Program-made: the position numbers and the translations under genes
Notes under the pieces: model-generated
What the model saw: only the letters and a program-made list of their open reading frames with translations
The model's database searches: none
What the model was told of the DNA's origin: nothing
Part shown: one piece after another, positions 36,946 to 44,532 of the stretch
Position numbering within the stretch: the stretch's first letter is position 1
Layout: every line of letters begins with the position of its first letter
Assembly (NCBI RefSeq): GCF_014905115.1
Contig: NZ_CP041235.1
Location: 186,001-250,000 of the forward strand
Source: Sulfurimonas sediminis
GTDB taxonomy: Bacteria; Campylobacterota; Campylobacteria; Campylobacterales; Sulfurimonadaceae
Length of the DNA: 64,000 bases
Reading direction: 5' to 3'

Positions 36946-38390
36946 TATACACCCCTGCACCCCCACTCAGGAAAGTTTTCCCGTATGTAACGATTGAGTG
37001 CTTTTTCTGCTGCTGTGTACTCTTTTATGGCATTCTCTGCTTTGTCACTCTCTCTTGCGGCTACATCCACTATCATACCTGCGCCTACTGTATTGTTTGT
37101 CATTCTGTCAACGACTATAAAACTTCCTGTGAGGCGGTTTGATGCATAGGGGTCTGCTGCTATCGGGCGGGTAAGAACCATTTTGCATGAGGCGATATCA
37201 TTGAGTCCCAGTTCTTTTAGCTGTTCGCGTTTGTAGGTATTGACATCTATTTTGTAGTTTATATGCTCAAAGCTTCCGTTTACTACAGAAGTGGCTCTTT
37301 TGATATCATAGTTTTTTCCGATCTGCATCGGTTTTTCATCCATCCAAACCAGCATGACTTTGAGTGCGTTTGAGACTCTTGGAAGAGAAGCAGTGTGCAC
37401 GAGCATATCACCACGACTGATGTCTACTTCATCTGTAGTTGTAATAGTCACCGCCATTGGAGCGTATGCCTCTTTACATGTAGCTTCACGGTCTGTTTCT
37501 GTGATATCTCCGGCATTGATGATGCTTTTTACTTTTGTGGTTTTTCCACTTGGAAGAACTGTTATATCATCACCAACAGCTACACTGCCTGCTGCAATAG
37601 TTCCGCAAAAACCTCGAAAGTTCAGATTTGGACGGTTGACATACTGTACCGGAAATCTGAAGTCTTCTTCTTTTATCTCTTTGCTGATGTCCATAGTGTC
37701 CAAGAGTTCCAGGAGTGGTTTTTCCTCGTACCAAGGAGTATGTTGGCTTTTGTTCACCACATTGTCACCATCAAGAGCACTCAGCGGAATGAAGTATCTG
37801 TTTTTTATGCCAAGTTCATCTGCGAGTGCATTATAGTCTGCTTTTATCTTCTCATAAACCTCTTGGCTAAAGTCAACAAGGTCCATTTTGTTAATGGCTA
37901 CTATAACATGCTCTATACCTAAGAGGTTTACTATGAAGCTGTGTCTTCTTGTCTGTGTGAGAATTCCTTTGCGGGCATCTATGAGTATGATGGCCACATC
38001 GGCTGTACTTGCACCTGTTACCATGTTCCTGGTGTACTGTTCATGACCCGGAGTATCGGCTATGATGAATTTTCTGCTTTCAGTTGCAAAAAACCTGTAT
38101 GCCACATCTATGGTAATGCCCTGTTCCCGTTCACTCTGCAAGCCGTCAACAAGCAGAGCCATATCTATCTTTTCGCCTGTTGTGCCGTATTTGTTACTTT
38201 CACTCTCTGCCGCTGCAAGTTGATCATCAAAGATCATCTTGGAGTCATAGAGCATACGTCCTATAAGTGTACTCTTACCATCGTCCACGCTTCCACATGT
38301 AAGGAAGCGAAGCATATCTTTGTTTTCATGTTCTTTGAGGTACTCTTCAATGGAGTCAATAGACGGGCTACTGTAAGTTGTCTCTTGCAA
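36945..38390 (-). CDS. cysN: Sulfate adenylyltransferase large (GTPase) subunit, copy 1
   Basis: EF-Tu-like GTPase that powers APS formation by CysD. 481 aa, no fused CysC domain. GSVDDGKSTLIGRML (G1), DTPGHEQYTRNM (G3) and NKMDLVDF (G4) are intact; domains 2-3 follow. The segment from about residue 17 onward is nearly identical to the copy at 56478; the first 16 residues differ. Confidence 0.96.
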   Translation of the reverse strand: MQETTYSSPSIDSIEEYLKEHENKDMLRFLTCGSVDDGKSTLIGRMLYDSKMIFDDQLAAAESESNKYGTTGEKIDMALLVDGLQSEREQGITIDVAYRFFATESRKFIIADTPGHEQYTRNMVTGASTADVAIILIDARKGILTQTRRHSFIVNLLGIEHVIVAINKMDLVDFSQEVYEKIKADYNALADELGIKNRYFIPLSALDGDNVVNKSQHTPWYEEKPLLELLDTMDISKEIKEEDFRFPVQYVNRPNLNFRGFCGTIAAGSVAVGDDITVLPSGKTTKVKSIINAGDITETDREATCKEAYAPMAVTITTTDEVDISRGDMLVHTASLPRVSNALKVMLVWMDEKPMQIGKNYDIKRATSVVNGSFEHINYKIDVNTYKREQLKELGLNDIASCKMVLTRPIAADPYASNRLTGSFIVVDRMTNNTVGAGMIVDVAARESDKAENAIKEYTAAEKALNRYIRENFPEWGCRGV

Positions 38391-38406
38391 TGTTAAATCC
38401 TTATTT

Positions 38407-38883
38407 TTATTTTACTAAAAGTCTGTTTTTTACAAAAGTGTGCACACTTTTGTATATATTTACAAGCCTGTCACTCTTCTCGTAAATAATATTGATAGTA
38501 TCAACAACTTCATCTTGATTAAAACTGTATTCATGTGCTATCTCATTTCTTATTTCTCTTAATGCCAGCCATTCATTTTTATCTATGACTTCTAATTCTT
38601 CGAGTCTGTTGAGTATGTCTATAAAAGTCATTTTTTTGACATCTTCTTTAGACATAATCATAATAGCTCTAAAAAGAGATTCTCCCATTGTGTCTTGCAG
38701 TTTGGAAAATCTAAAATTTAGCTGGTCTATAAAACTGCTTGTAATTTTATCTATTTGAAGATATTGTTCCAAACTGAAAGGCATGAAAGCACTTAAGTAC
38801 TCTTTTGCATCAAGGAGTTTTTCCACATGTTTGTCACACTCATAAAGTTTTTCCTTAAAAGTATGCTCCACATTTTGTTTCAT
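38407..38883 (-). CDS. HEPN-domain toxin of a HEPN/MNT pair, inserted between cysN and cysD
   Basis: 158 aa helical protein with the HEPN RNase motif R-x4-H in LREIRNEIAHEYSF (about 112-125). Such HepT-like proteins are RNases neutralised by a minimal nucleotidyltransferase, which is encoded immediately upstream with a 4-bp ATGA overlap. Absent at the equivalent place of the second cysND block. Confidence 0.82.
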   Translation of the reverse strand: MKQNVEHTFKEKLYECDKHVEKLLDAKEYLSAFMPFSLEQYLQIDKITSSFIDQLNFRFSKLQDTMGESLFRAIMIMSKEDVKKMTFIDILNRLEELEVIDKNEWLALREIRNEIAHEYSFNQDEVVDTINIIYEKSDRLVNIYKSVHTFVKNRLLVK

Positions 38884-39164
38884 AACTCTATTCCTTTTGT
38901 CAGTGCTTCCTGTTCTATAAGTCTGTTGCTGTCCCTTGCTATGATCAGATCAATTTTCTGGTCACCTATCTTTTGTTTTAGGCGAGATAAAAACTGTATC
39001 TTTTTTTCTAAGGGATTATTACTGTCTGATTGAACAAACAGGTCTATGTCTCCGCCTTTTTCAGCGTCATCTGTGCGACTGCCAAAAAGGTATATTTTTC
39101 CGTCTTGAAAAGTTTCCAAAAATATCTCTTTTATAAACACTCTTTCCTTTTCTGTCAAGCGCAT
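38880..39164 (-). CDS. Minimal nucleotidyltransferase (MNT) antitoxin
   Basis: 94 aa with YLFGSRTDDAEKGGDIDLFV, the GS-x9-D-x-D nucleotidyltransferase site, and a later Asp in KIDLIIAR. In characterised HEPN/MNT systems the MNT AMPylates the HEPN toxin; that chemistry is inferred here. The start lies 3 bp after the cysD stop, so it is probably on the cysD transcript. Confidence 0.83.
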   Translation of the reverse strand: MRLTEKERVFIKEIFLETFQDGKIYLFGSRTDDAEKGGDIDLFVQSDSNNPLEKKIQFLSRLKQKIGDQKIDLIIARDSNRLIEQEALTKGIEL

Positions 39165-39166
39165 TT

Positions 39167-40078
39167 TTAAAAATACCCCTCAATTTTTTTCTTCTCCATA
39201 GCACCTTCACTGTCTTTATCTATGAGGCGACCTTCACGCTCACTACTTGTTGAGAGGAGCATCTCTTTTATGATCTCAGGAAGTGTTGTCGCATTTGAGT
39301 TGATGGCACCTGTGAGTGGGTAACAACCAAGTGTTCTAAAACGAACCATCTCATTTTTGGCAGTTTTACGAAGCTCTTCGGGCATACGCTCATCATCCAC
39401 CATTATTTTTGTTCCCTCATACTCAACTACTGGTCTTTCTGCCGCAAAGTAGAGCGATGGAATAGGGATGCCCTCAAGGTAGATGTACTGCCATACATCA
39501 AGTTCTGTCCAGTTGCTTATAGGAAAGACACGGACACTTTCACCTTTTGCAAGAGCAGTGTTATAGACATTCCAAAGTTCAGGTCTTTGGTTTTTAGGGT
39601 CCCATCTGTGGTTTTTATCACGAAATGAAAATATACGCTCTTTTGCACGGGACTTCTCTTCATCACGGCGAGCACCACCGATGACAGCATCATAGCCACC
39701 GTCATTGAGTGCCTGTTTTAAAGCCTCTGTTTTCATAATGTCGGTATGTACTTTACTTCCGTGTGTAAATGGACCTACATTCATCTCTACACCTTCAGGG
39801 TTAGAGTGAACAACAAGGTCAAATCCCAGCTCTTTCATTCTGTTATCACGAAATGCTATCATCTCTTTAAATTTCCATGTTGTATCTACATGTAAGAACT
39901 TAAAAGGAGGTTTGGCGGGAGCAAAGGCTTTTAGTGCAAGATGCAGCATCACAGAGGAGTCTTTTCCTACTGAGTACATCATCACAGGGTTGGTAAACTC
40001 CGCCGCTACTTCACGGAGAATGTGGATGGACTCTGCTTCAAGTTGTTTGAGGTGGGTTAGGCGTTCTTTGGTTATCAT
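39167..40078 (-). CDS. cysD: Sulfate adenylyltransferase small subunit, copy 1
   Basis: Forms APS from ATP and sulfate with CysN. 303 aa PP-loop protein: [51 protein letters not shown] and [10 protein letters not shown]. Protein sequence identical to copy 2 at 57943. Lies between two different HEPN/MNT pairs. Confidence 0.97.
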   Translation of the reverse strand: MITKERLTHLKQLEAESIHILREVAAEFTNPVMMYSVGKDSSVMLHLALKAFAPAKPPFKFLHVDTTWKFKEMIAFRDNRMKELGFDLVVHSNPEGVEMNVGPFTHGSKVHTDIMKTEALKQALNDGGYDAVIGGARRDEEKSRAKERIFSFRDKNHRWDPKNQRPELWNVYNTALAKGESVRVFPISNWTELDVWQYIYLEGIPIPSLYFAAERPVVEYEGTKIMVDDERMPEELRKTAKNEMVRFRTLGCYPLTGAINSNATTLPEIIKEMLLSTSSEREGRLIDKDSEGAMEKKKIEGYF

Positions 40079-40081
40079 AAA

Positions 40082-40516
40082 TTAGTTTTCCTTCTTTGTT
40101 ATGTAGTTTAAAGTATTTTTTATAATTTGAATGAGATGCTCAGTATATTGCAAAACTTCTTCAAACACTTCAGTGAGTTTTTCTTCTATATACTCATGAG
40201 CTATTGTGTTTCTAATATCCTTCATTATTCTCAATTCTTGTATATCTTCAAACAAGCCTCTTTTGTGAGCATTGTTTACAACATCTACTAAGGTTCCTTG
40301 GTTTTCAAACTCATAGGCATCTATTGTCCTAAACATTTTTCTTATTAAAAAATCTATGCTTCTGCTGTATCTTGCACACAATGTTTCAAATTTACCAAAT
40401 TCTTCAATAGTATAGTCTTTTTTTAGCCCTATTTGAGAACACTCTTTAAAAGAGATCTCCAGCCAAAAAAGTTGTTTTTCCAATAATTGTTTATCAACAA
40501 TAAGTTTATCATACAT
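40082..40516 (-). CDS. HEPN-domain toxin, second pair (copy 1)
   Basis: 144 aa helical protein with RNTIAHEY (R-x4-H-x-Y) near residue 105. The ATG at 40516 overlaps the MNT stop (TGATG). Ends 3 bp before cysD, so toxin and sulfurylase are in one operon. Identical at protein level to 58858-59292. Confidence 0.82.
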   Translation of the reverse strand: MYDKLIVDKQLLEKQLFWLEISFKECSQIGLKKDYTIEEFGKFETLCARYSRSIDFLIRKMFRTIDAYEFENQGTLVDVVNNAHKRGLFEDIQELRIMKDIRNTIAHEYIEEKLTEVFEEVLQYTEHLIQIIKNTLNYITKKEN

Positions 40517-40800
40517 CACAATAAAACAGCCTTTTTAAAGATATACCTGGTAAATGGATTTTTAAATTCTCCGTTATCAAGTACAATATCAATCTTTTGC
40601 TCTCCAAAGTAGTTAAAAAAATCTATACGAATAAATCGTAAATCTTTTTTTGTTAATGACTTAGATACTATAAGCAAATCTATGTCACCACCTTTTTTTG
40701 TATCATCAACACGACTTCCAAATAGATACAGTTGTGCATCTTTTGAGAGTTCATTCACTTTGTTTTTCAGTACTTGAATTTGCTCTGTTTGTATCCGCAT
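40516..40800 (-). CDS. Minimal nucleotidyltransferase antitoxin, second pair (copy 1)
   Basis: 94 aa with YLFGSRVDDTKKGGDIDLLI. The start chosen is ATG 40800 (GAGGAAG upstream), matching the copy at 59576, rather than the upstream in-frame start at 40827. First gene of the cysD operon, downstream of the repeated promoter cassette. Confidence 0.82.
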   Translation of the reverse strand: MRIQTEQIQVLKNKVNELSKDAQLYLFGSRVDDTKKGGDIDLLIVSKSLTKKDLRFIRIDFFNYFGEQKIDIVLDNGEFKNPFTRYIFKKAVLL

Positions 40801-40850
40801 TTTTTCTTCCTCTGCCCAATTAACCAATCCCTCAGCTTTTAATACTTTAT

Positions 40851-40920
40851 TATACTGTAAAGAGAAAATAAGTCCAAATCATATCCGTCTCGTTTATTTA
40901 TTATTTATATTTGGCTTTTT
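40851..40920 (-). pseudogene. 3' remnant of an NAD-epimerase gene
   Basis: Closely matches the DNA encoding the C-terminal part of the epimerase at 50060 (KAKYKIIN.RDGYDLDL), here with a 1-bp loss and no rest of the gene. It marks an old recombination junction just inside the promoter cassette. Confidence 0.6.
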
Positions 40921-40923
40921 GTT

Positions 40924-40982
40924 GTGAAATCTTGCGAATTATAACAGCTCTTGTATTATGTTAAACTAAAACAAATATCATT
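40924..40982 (-). promoter_or_regulatory. Repeated promoter cassette, copy a
   Basis: A 59-bp sequence found four times in the window. On the minus strand it carries an extended -10 TGTTATAAT (TATAAT at 40943-40938) and TTAACA (40964-40959) about 15 bp upstream. Drives the MNT-HEPN-cysD-cysN operon. Confidence 0.65.
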
Positions 40983-40995
40983 CGTCATAAAGCTC

Positions 40996-41117
40996 CAAAA
41001 TTTAAATCTGCAAAGTCATCACAAAGTGCATCATACCTATAAAAGAGCCTGTCCTTTGTTTGGCTTTTTGTTCAATGGTGTCTATAACCTCTGGCTCTCT
41101 TCTAAAATATTGCCATC
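40996..41117 (-). other. Possible gene remnant next to IS630
   Basis: The minus strand can be read as coding-like in two frames (ending FVMTLQI or DDFADLNFGAL), suggesting a decayed 3' end of an unknown gene. It is part of the 2467-bp segment missing from the second cysND-relBE block. Confidence 0.3.
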
Positions 41118-41672
41118 CTAAAACAAACTAGTGCATAACTTCAAAAGTTTAGCTTTATCAGTTTCATTAATATTTTGAAGTAAATTAGTTACAAATTCCA
41201 CGAACTTTTTAGCTGTACTAAAATAGATATTTTTTACTTTTGATTTTAGAAAACTCCAAACTCTCTCTATTGGATTATATTCTGGTGAATATGGAGGTAA
41301 GAAGATCAATGTGATGTTGTTTTTCTCGCAATACTCTCTAACTTTTTTGGTTTTATGCCAAGAAGCATTATCAATCAAATAAGCTATATGCTTATCTCCA
41401 TAATACTCTCTCGCAATTTTAAAGTGTTCTATCGTTGTAAGAGCATTGCCTGTGTCGTGAAATGATGATATTAGATGTCCATCACTTAGGTTAAAACTAC
41501 CAAAGCAATTAAGACTTGTCCCATAGCGATAGCCTGAATAACTTACAGCTTCGCCTTTTGTTGACCATGAAGTTATATGATTACTTTCAGATGCAAATCT
41601 ACTTTCATCTTGGGAAAGTAACACTGTAGTTGCACTCAAAGATAATAGAGTTTTTTTACCTCTTCTTTCCAT
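41118..41672 (-). CDS. IS630-family transposase, catalytic part (element B)
   Basis: 184 aa with the DDE triad: SQDESRFAS, LIDNASWHKTK and YSPEYNPIERVWSFLK. It overlaps the upstream frame by 37 bp. An A7 run at the overlap (in GGTAAAAAAACTC) is placed for a -1 frameshift that would join N-terminal helix-turn-helix and catalytic parts, as in other IS630 members. Confidence 0.85.
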   Translation of the reverse strand: MERRGKKTLLSLSATTVLLSQDESRFASESNHITSWSTKGEAVSYSGYRYGTSLNCFGSFNLSDGHLISSFHDTGNALTTIEHFKIAREYYGDKHIAYLIDNASWHKTKKVREYCEKNNITLIFLPPYSPEYNPIERVWSFLKSKVKNIYFSTAKKFVEFVTNLLQNINETDKAKLLKLCTSLF

Positions 41673-42067
41673 ATGGATATTTTTTCTTCTGACTTTTTTG
41701 GATCGATTTTAGTTGCTACCTTATGAGTCAAATTCAATCTTTTTAAAATAGGATAAATACTACCTCTTGGGTATTTAACATTAAAGTGATATTCAATTAA
41801 ATCAGCAATTATATGACCATCCCAACCTTTTGCATACACTGGATAGGTAGTTGTAAGTATCTTTTTTAGCTCTCGCATCTGTTCTTCATTTAAAAAGCTT
41901 TTATGGTCGCCTCCACGATTATCGCTTAGGGCTTCTATCCCCTCATTAAAATAAGCACTTATCCATGTTCCAACATAACCAGCACATCTATGCATTAGTT
42001 TTGCAATTTTACCTTTTGGTATGCCATCTAAGAACATTGATAAGTACCTATCCAAAAATAAAACCAA

Positions 42068-42778
42068 TTAATCAACCATAACCAAAGGGTAAAATTTCTT
42101 CTCATACAGTGTAAAATCTATGACTCTCTTATCTCCATATTCATTAAGCATTCGCTCAACATATTCTTTCATTGCAGTATAGCTTTGATAAGCAGACATT
42201 TCCATCCAGTGATATTTGATAAATTTCCAAAGAATTTCAATAATATTGAGTTCTGGAGAGTAAGGAGGTAGATAGATTAAAGTAAGACCTCTATTTGCCC
42301 ATTTTGGGATATTCTCTCTGAATTTTTTACTTTTGTGAAAGGATGCATTATCCAATGTTACCACAGTAGGCTTCGTAAGTTGAAGAGAGAAGTCATCAAA
42401 GACTTCAATAACAGTATCACTTGTTACAGAGGACTCCTTGATGTATGCTTTTAGATCTTCTTGTTTGGAGATAAAACCAAGAACATTAAACCTTTTTGCG
42501 TGGAAAGATTTAATCACCATTGTTGCATTTACAGGTGACCAGGAATAAGGGATATTTGAGTTAACAGAAAAACCACTTTCATCAAAGTAATAATGATTGA
42601 TTTTGCCTTGTTGTGCGAGTAAATCATACTTTTGCAAGTGCCTCTTTTTCTCTTCATAAAGCGTATTATCTGGTTTCTTTGCAGGAACAAATCGTAATCG
42701 CTTATAGCTGAACCCCATCTCTTTAAGGTATCTTCTGAGCGTTGATTTAGAAAAAACCTTAGTAATCTTTTTTCCCAA
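42068..42778 (-). CDS. IS630-family transposase, catalytic part (element A)
   Basis: 236 aa with YYFDESGFSVNS, VTLDNASFHKSKK and PPYSPELNIIEILWKFIK as the DDE site. The frame is open upstream to about 42815 (KLSISAAITKLGKKITKVF), joining the N-terminal ORF in the +1 frame at an A6 run. One A fewer would fuse both halves, so this is either a frameshift mutation or a slippage site. Confidence 0.83.
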   Translation of the reverse strand: MGKKITKVFSKSTLRRYLKEMGFSYKRLRFVPAKKPDNTLYEEKKRHLQKYDLLAQQGKINHYYFDESGFSVNSNIPYSWSPVNATMVIKSFHAKRFNVLGFISKQEDLKAYIKESSVTSDTVIEVFDDFSLQLTKPTVVTLDNASFHKSKKFRENIPKWANRGLTLIYLPPYSPELNIIEILWKFIKYHWMEMSAYQSYTAMKEYVERMLNEYGDKRVIDFTLYEKKFYPLVMVD

Positions 42779-42806
42779 TTTTGTGATTGCAGCACTTATA
42801 CTGAGT

Positions 42807-43109
42807 TTATTTTTTAAAAACTTCTTTTATCTTATCTTCATCTTCAACTTTTAGTATTTTCGGTCGCCCTTGTTGTGGTATATCCTTAAGGCTGGCTACT
42901 CCTCCTCTCTTATACCGAATTAACCAATTATAAACTGCATCCGTACATGAACTCAACTTTTTTGATATTTCTAAAACACTTATCTTTTGTGAATTTAGAA
43001 GTACTCCCATCGCTCTTTTCTTCTCTCTGGCTTTATTGGATTCCTCTATGAATTTATAAAGCTCTAACTCTTCTTTTTCGTCTAATTTTATATAGCTACT
43101 ATGTCTCAT
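42807..43109 (-). CDS. IS630-family transposase N-terminal part (element A)
   Basis: 100 aa: a helix-turn-helix region (KISVLEISKKLSSCTDAVYNWLIRYKRGGVASLKD) and the linker PQQGRPKILKVEDEDKIKEVFKK, typical of IS630 orfA. Confidence 0.82.
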   Translation of the reverse strand: MRHSSYIKLDEKEELELYKFIEESNKAREKKRAMGVLLNSQKISVLEISKKLSSCTDAVYNWLIRYKRGGVASLKDIPQQGRPKILKVEDEDKIKEVFKK

Positions 43110-43110
43110 A

Positions 43111-43222
43111 TTTAGGCATAAGCAATTTCTGTTCTTTTTTTGGTTTTATTTTTGATTAGGTACTTATTTAGGCATAAGCAATTTCTGTTCTTTTTTTGGT
43201 TTTATTTTTGATTAGGTACTTA
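43111..43222. repeat. Exact 56-bp tandem duplication at right end of IS element A
   Basis: Units 43111-43166 and 43167-43222 are identical and begin TTTAGGCATAAGC. Each contains the complete right terminal repeat followed by TA, so element A has two potential right ends. Confidence 0.88.
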
Positions 43223-43409
43223 CTGCTAATAACCTTTCTTTTACAACAACACTCTTCTCTTGTCTCATCAACTTGGAGACTTCTTCTCTTGCATTTTCTG
43301 GAATATTATAAACAACTCGAGGCATTTTTTTCTCTTTTTTCACTCTTTAAGCAATATCTGTTCTTATTTTTAAATTTGATTTATAATAGCAATAGTCTTG
43401 TCACTTTCA

Positions 43410-43432
43410 GCCCGGACTGAAGTCCGCGTTCC
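43410..43432 (-). repeat. REP-like hairpin, copy 6 (divergent)
   Basis: Core GGACTGAAGTCC: the A/C mismatch of other copies has become a G-C pair, giving CGGACT/AGTCCG. Tail GTTCC as elsewhere. Confidence 0.7.
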
Positions 43433-43489
43433 AGGAAAACCTCAAATAATTATCTTGGTGTTCTTGCCATTACTTTTGTCCCTCCTACT

Positions 43490-43518
43490 TTGACAAAAAA
43501 CACTAAATAAGGTATAAT
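43490..43518 (+). promoter_or_regulatory. Sigma-70 promoter of relBE-like operon, copy 1
   Basis: TTGACA (43490-43495), 17 bp, TATAAT (43513-43518): a consensus promoter 27 bp before the antitoxin ATG. Confidence 0.85.
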
Positions 43519-43544
43519 AATCCATATCATATAAAGGACTAAAT

Positions 43545-43802
43545 ATGCAGCCAATGTTAGCAAATTATACAGCAAGTATTACAGAACTGAAGCAATCACC
43601 AACTCAGTTGCTGAAGGATGCAGGAAACGAGGCAATAGCGATACTCAATCACAATGTTGCCAGCGCCTATCTGGTACCCAGCGATCTCTATGCCAAAATG
43701 ATGGATATTATCGATGATTATTATCTGACACGAGCGGTAGAAGAGAGATATAATGATGGAGAAAAACCGATCAGAGTAGATATTGATGATTTATTATCTT
43801 GA
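43545..43802 (+). CDS. Type II antitoxin, Phd/YefM (StbD) family, copy 1
   Basis: 85 aa: an N-terminal DNA-binding fold (ANYTASITELKQSPTQLLKDAGNEAIAILNHNVASAYLVPSDLYAKM) typical of Phd/YefM/StbD, and an acidic toxin-binding tail (PIRVDIDDLLS). The toxin gene overlaps its end by 17 bp. AGGAC precedes the ATG. Confidence 0.87.
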   Translation: MQPMLANYTASITELKQSPTQLLKDAGNEAIAILNHNVASAYLVPSDLYAKMMDIIDDYYLTRAVEERYNDGEKPIRVDIDDLLS

Positions 43803-44070
43803 TTTTCATCCAAAAGCTTTGAAGGAGTGGAGTAGGTTGGATTATGCCACAAAACAACAATTCCACAAAAAACTCAAAAATAGATTGTCCAATCCAAGAG
43901 TACCAAAAGACAGACTTAGCGGATATGCAGATGTATATAAAATAAAACTTAGAAATGCTGGATATAGATTGGCTTATGAGGTTAAAGATGACGAGATTGT
44001 GGTGTTTGTGATTAGTATAGGGAAGAGAGAAAACAATGAAATTTATGATAATTTAAAAGATAGAATTTAA
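43786..44070 (+). CDS. RelE/StbE-family mRNA interferase toxin, copy 1
   Basis: 94 aa. IYYLDFHPKALKEWSRLDYATKQQFHKKLKNRL, then PKDRLSGYADVYKIKLRNAGYRLAYEVKDDEIVVFVISIGKRENNEIY, is the RelE fold with its basic catalytic face. ATG 43786 preferred over TTG 43783. Translationally coupled to the antitoxin. Confidence 0.88.
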   Translation: MIYYLDFHPKALKEWSRLDYATKQQFHKKLKNRLSNPRVPKDRLSGYADVYKIKLRNAGYRLAYEVKDDEIVVFVISIGKRENNEIYDNLKDRI

Positions 44071-44532
44071 AATAACGCTGCTTGACCCCTATTAAAAGAG
44101 TCAATGCCATTATAGATCTTTACAAAATATTGTTAGAAATCTTTAGAAAAGAACCTCTTAAGTTGTCTTAACCCTGTATTTGCTCACGCTTTATTAGAGT
44201 AGAAAATACTCTCTCTTGTGAGTTGACAATGAGTCTTTTAAAGATTTCTTTCATCATATGACACTCATAATTATACTACTTTATATACTTTTATACAAGG
44301 ACAAAGAGGTTTAGACCAAGAGTTCCAACCCTCCAAAAGTAAATACTTGACCCTGCCATTCTTATAATAAATTTAGGACAGCTAACGCGGCATAAACGGA
44401 AGCTGGAAATATTTCATTTCCTTGTTGGGCATATTTATCGCTATTCGGATACGTTCTACGATCTGAAATATCATTTGCTTCAAGCTTTTCAAGAACAAGA
44501 TCTTTGAATCTTTGCAATTGATAATAATCTAA
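44071..44532. other. 462-bp region without intact gene; in-frame tail after AbiEii-like gene
   Basis: 44081-44112 and 44336-44360 carry the TTGACCC repeat motif. On the minus strand 44532-44362 is an open frame of 56 codons directly after, and in frame with, the TGA of the AbiEii-like gene (LDYYQLQRFKDLVLEKLEAN ... AALAVLNLL). It looks coding but is not recognised. Nothing seen in 44113-44335. Confidence 0.5.

Larger units (their letters stand above)
42043..43220 (-). mobile_element. IS630-family element A, inserted into element B
   Basis: 1178 bp. Terminal inverted repeats of about 25 bp (23 matching) begin AGTACCTA at both ends (42043 inward; 43220 inward on the minus strand), flanked by the TA dinucleotides 42041-42042 and 43221-43222 expected of IS630/Tc1 insertion. 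The right end is duplicated in tandem. Confidence 0.87.
41118..43325 (-). mobile_element. IS630-family element B, interrupted by element A
   Basis: Its transposase begins at ATG 43325 (MPRVVYNIPENAREEV...), runs 35 codons to 43221, is broken by element A, resumes at 42040 (SMFLDGIPKGK) and ends at 41118. Removing 42043-43220 and one TA restores one frame across the join. No terminal inverted repeats of element B could be identified. Confidence 0.82.
41636..43325 (-). pseudogene. IS630-family transposase N-terminal part (element B), split by element A
   Basis: Two pieces, 43325-43221 and 42042-41636, joined in frame as ...KERLLAV/SMFLDGIPKGKIAKLMHRCAGYV... They form the helix-turn-helix half with a downstream Pro/Asp-rich linker (KIDPKKSEEKISIWKEEVKK). 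The TTG that opens the downstream piece at 42067 lies in the terminal repeat of element A and is not the true start. Confidence 0.78.

Noticed and set aside
37354-37922. Long plus-strand open frames opposite cysN (and their twins at 56914-57476)
   Set aside because: They mirror a highly conserved coding sequence on the other strand, have no ribosome-binding site and encode low-complexity Ser/Phe/Cys-rich products; duplication with cysN explains their reappearance.
36945-40078. Ordinary assimilatory sulfate reduction operon
   Set aside because: No cysH, cysI or cysJ is present, while cysC, cysQ and several sulfotransferases are; the context favours PAPS for sulfation.
42043-42067. TTG 42067 as the start of an independent 143-aa protein
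   Set aside because: The codons 42043-42067 are the terminal inverted repeat of the inserted IS; the true upstream coding sequence is at 43221-43325.
43111-43222. Start of a CRISPR array
   Set aside because: Only two contiguous identical 56-bp units without spacers; it is the duplicated end of an IS. No CRISPR-like repeat-spacer pattern or cas gene was seen in the window.
43196-43420. Plus-strand 74-codon frame
   Set aside because: It is antisense to the N-terminal part of the interrupted IS630 transposase.
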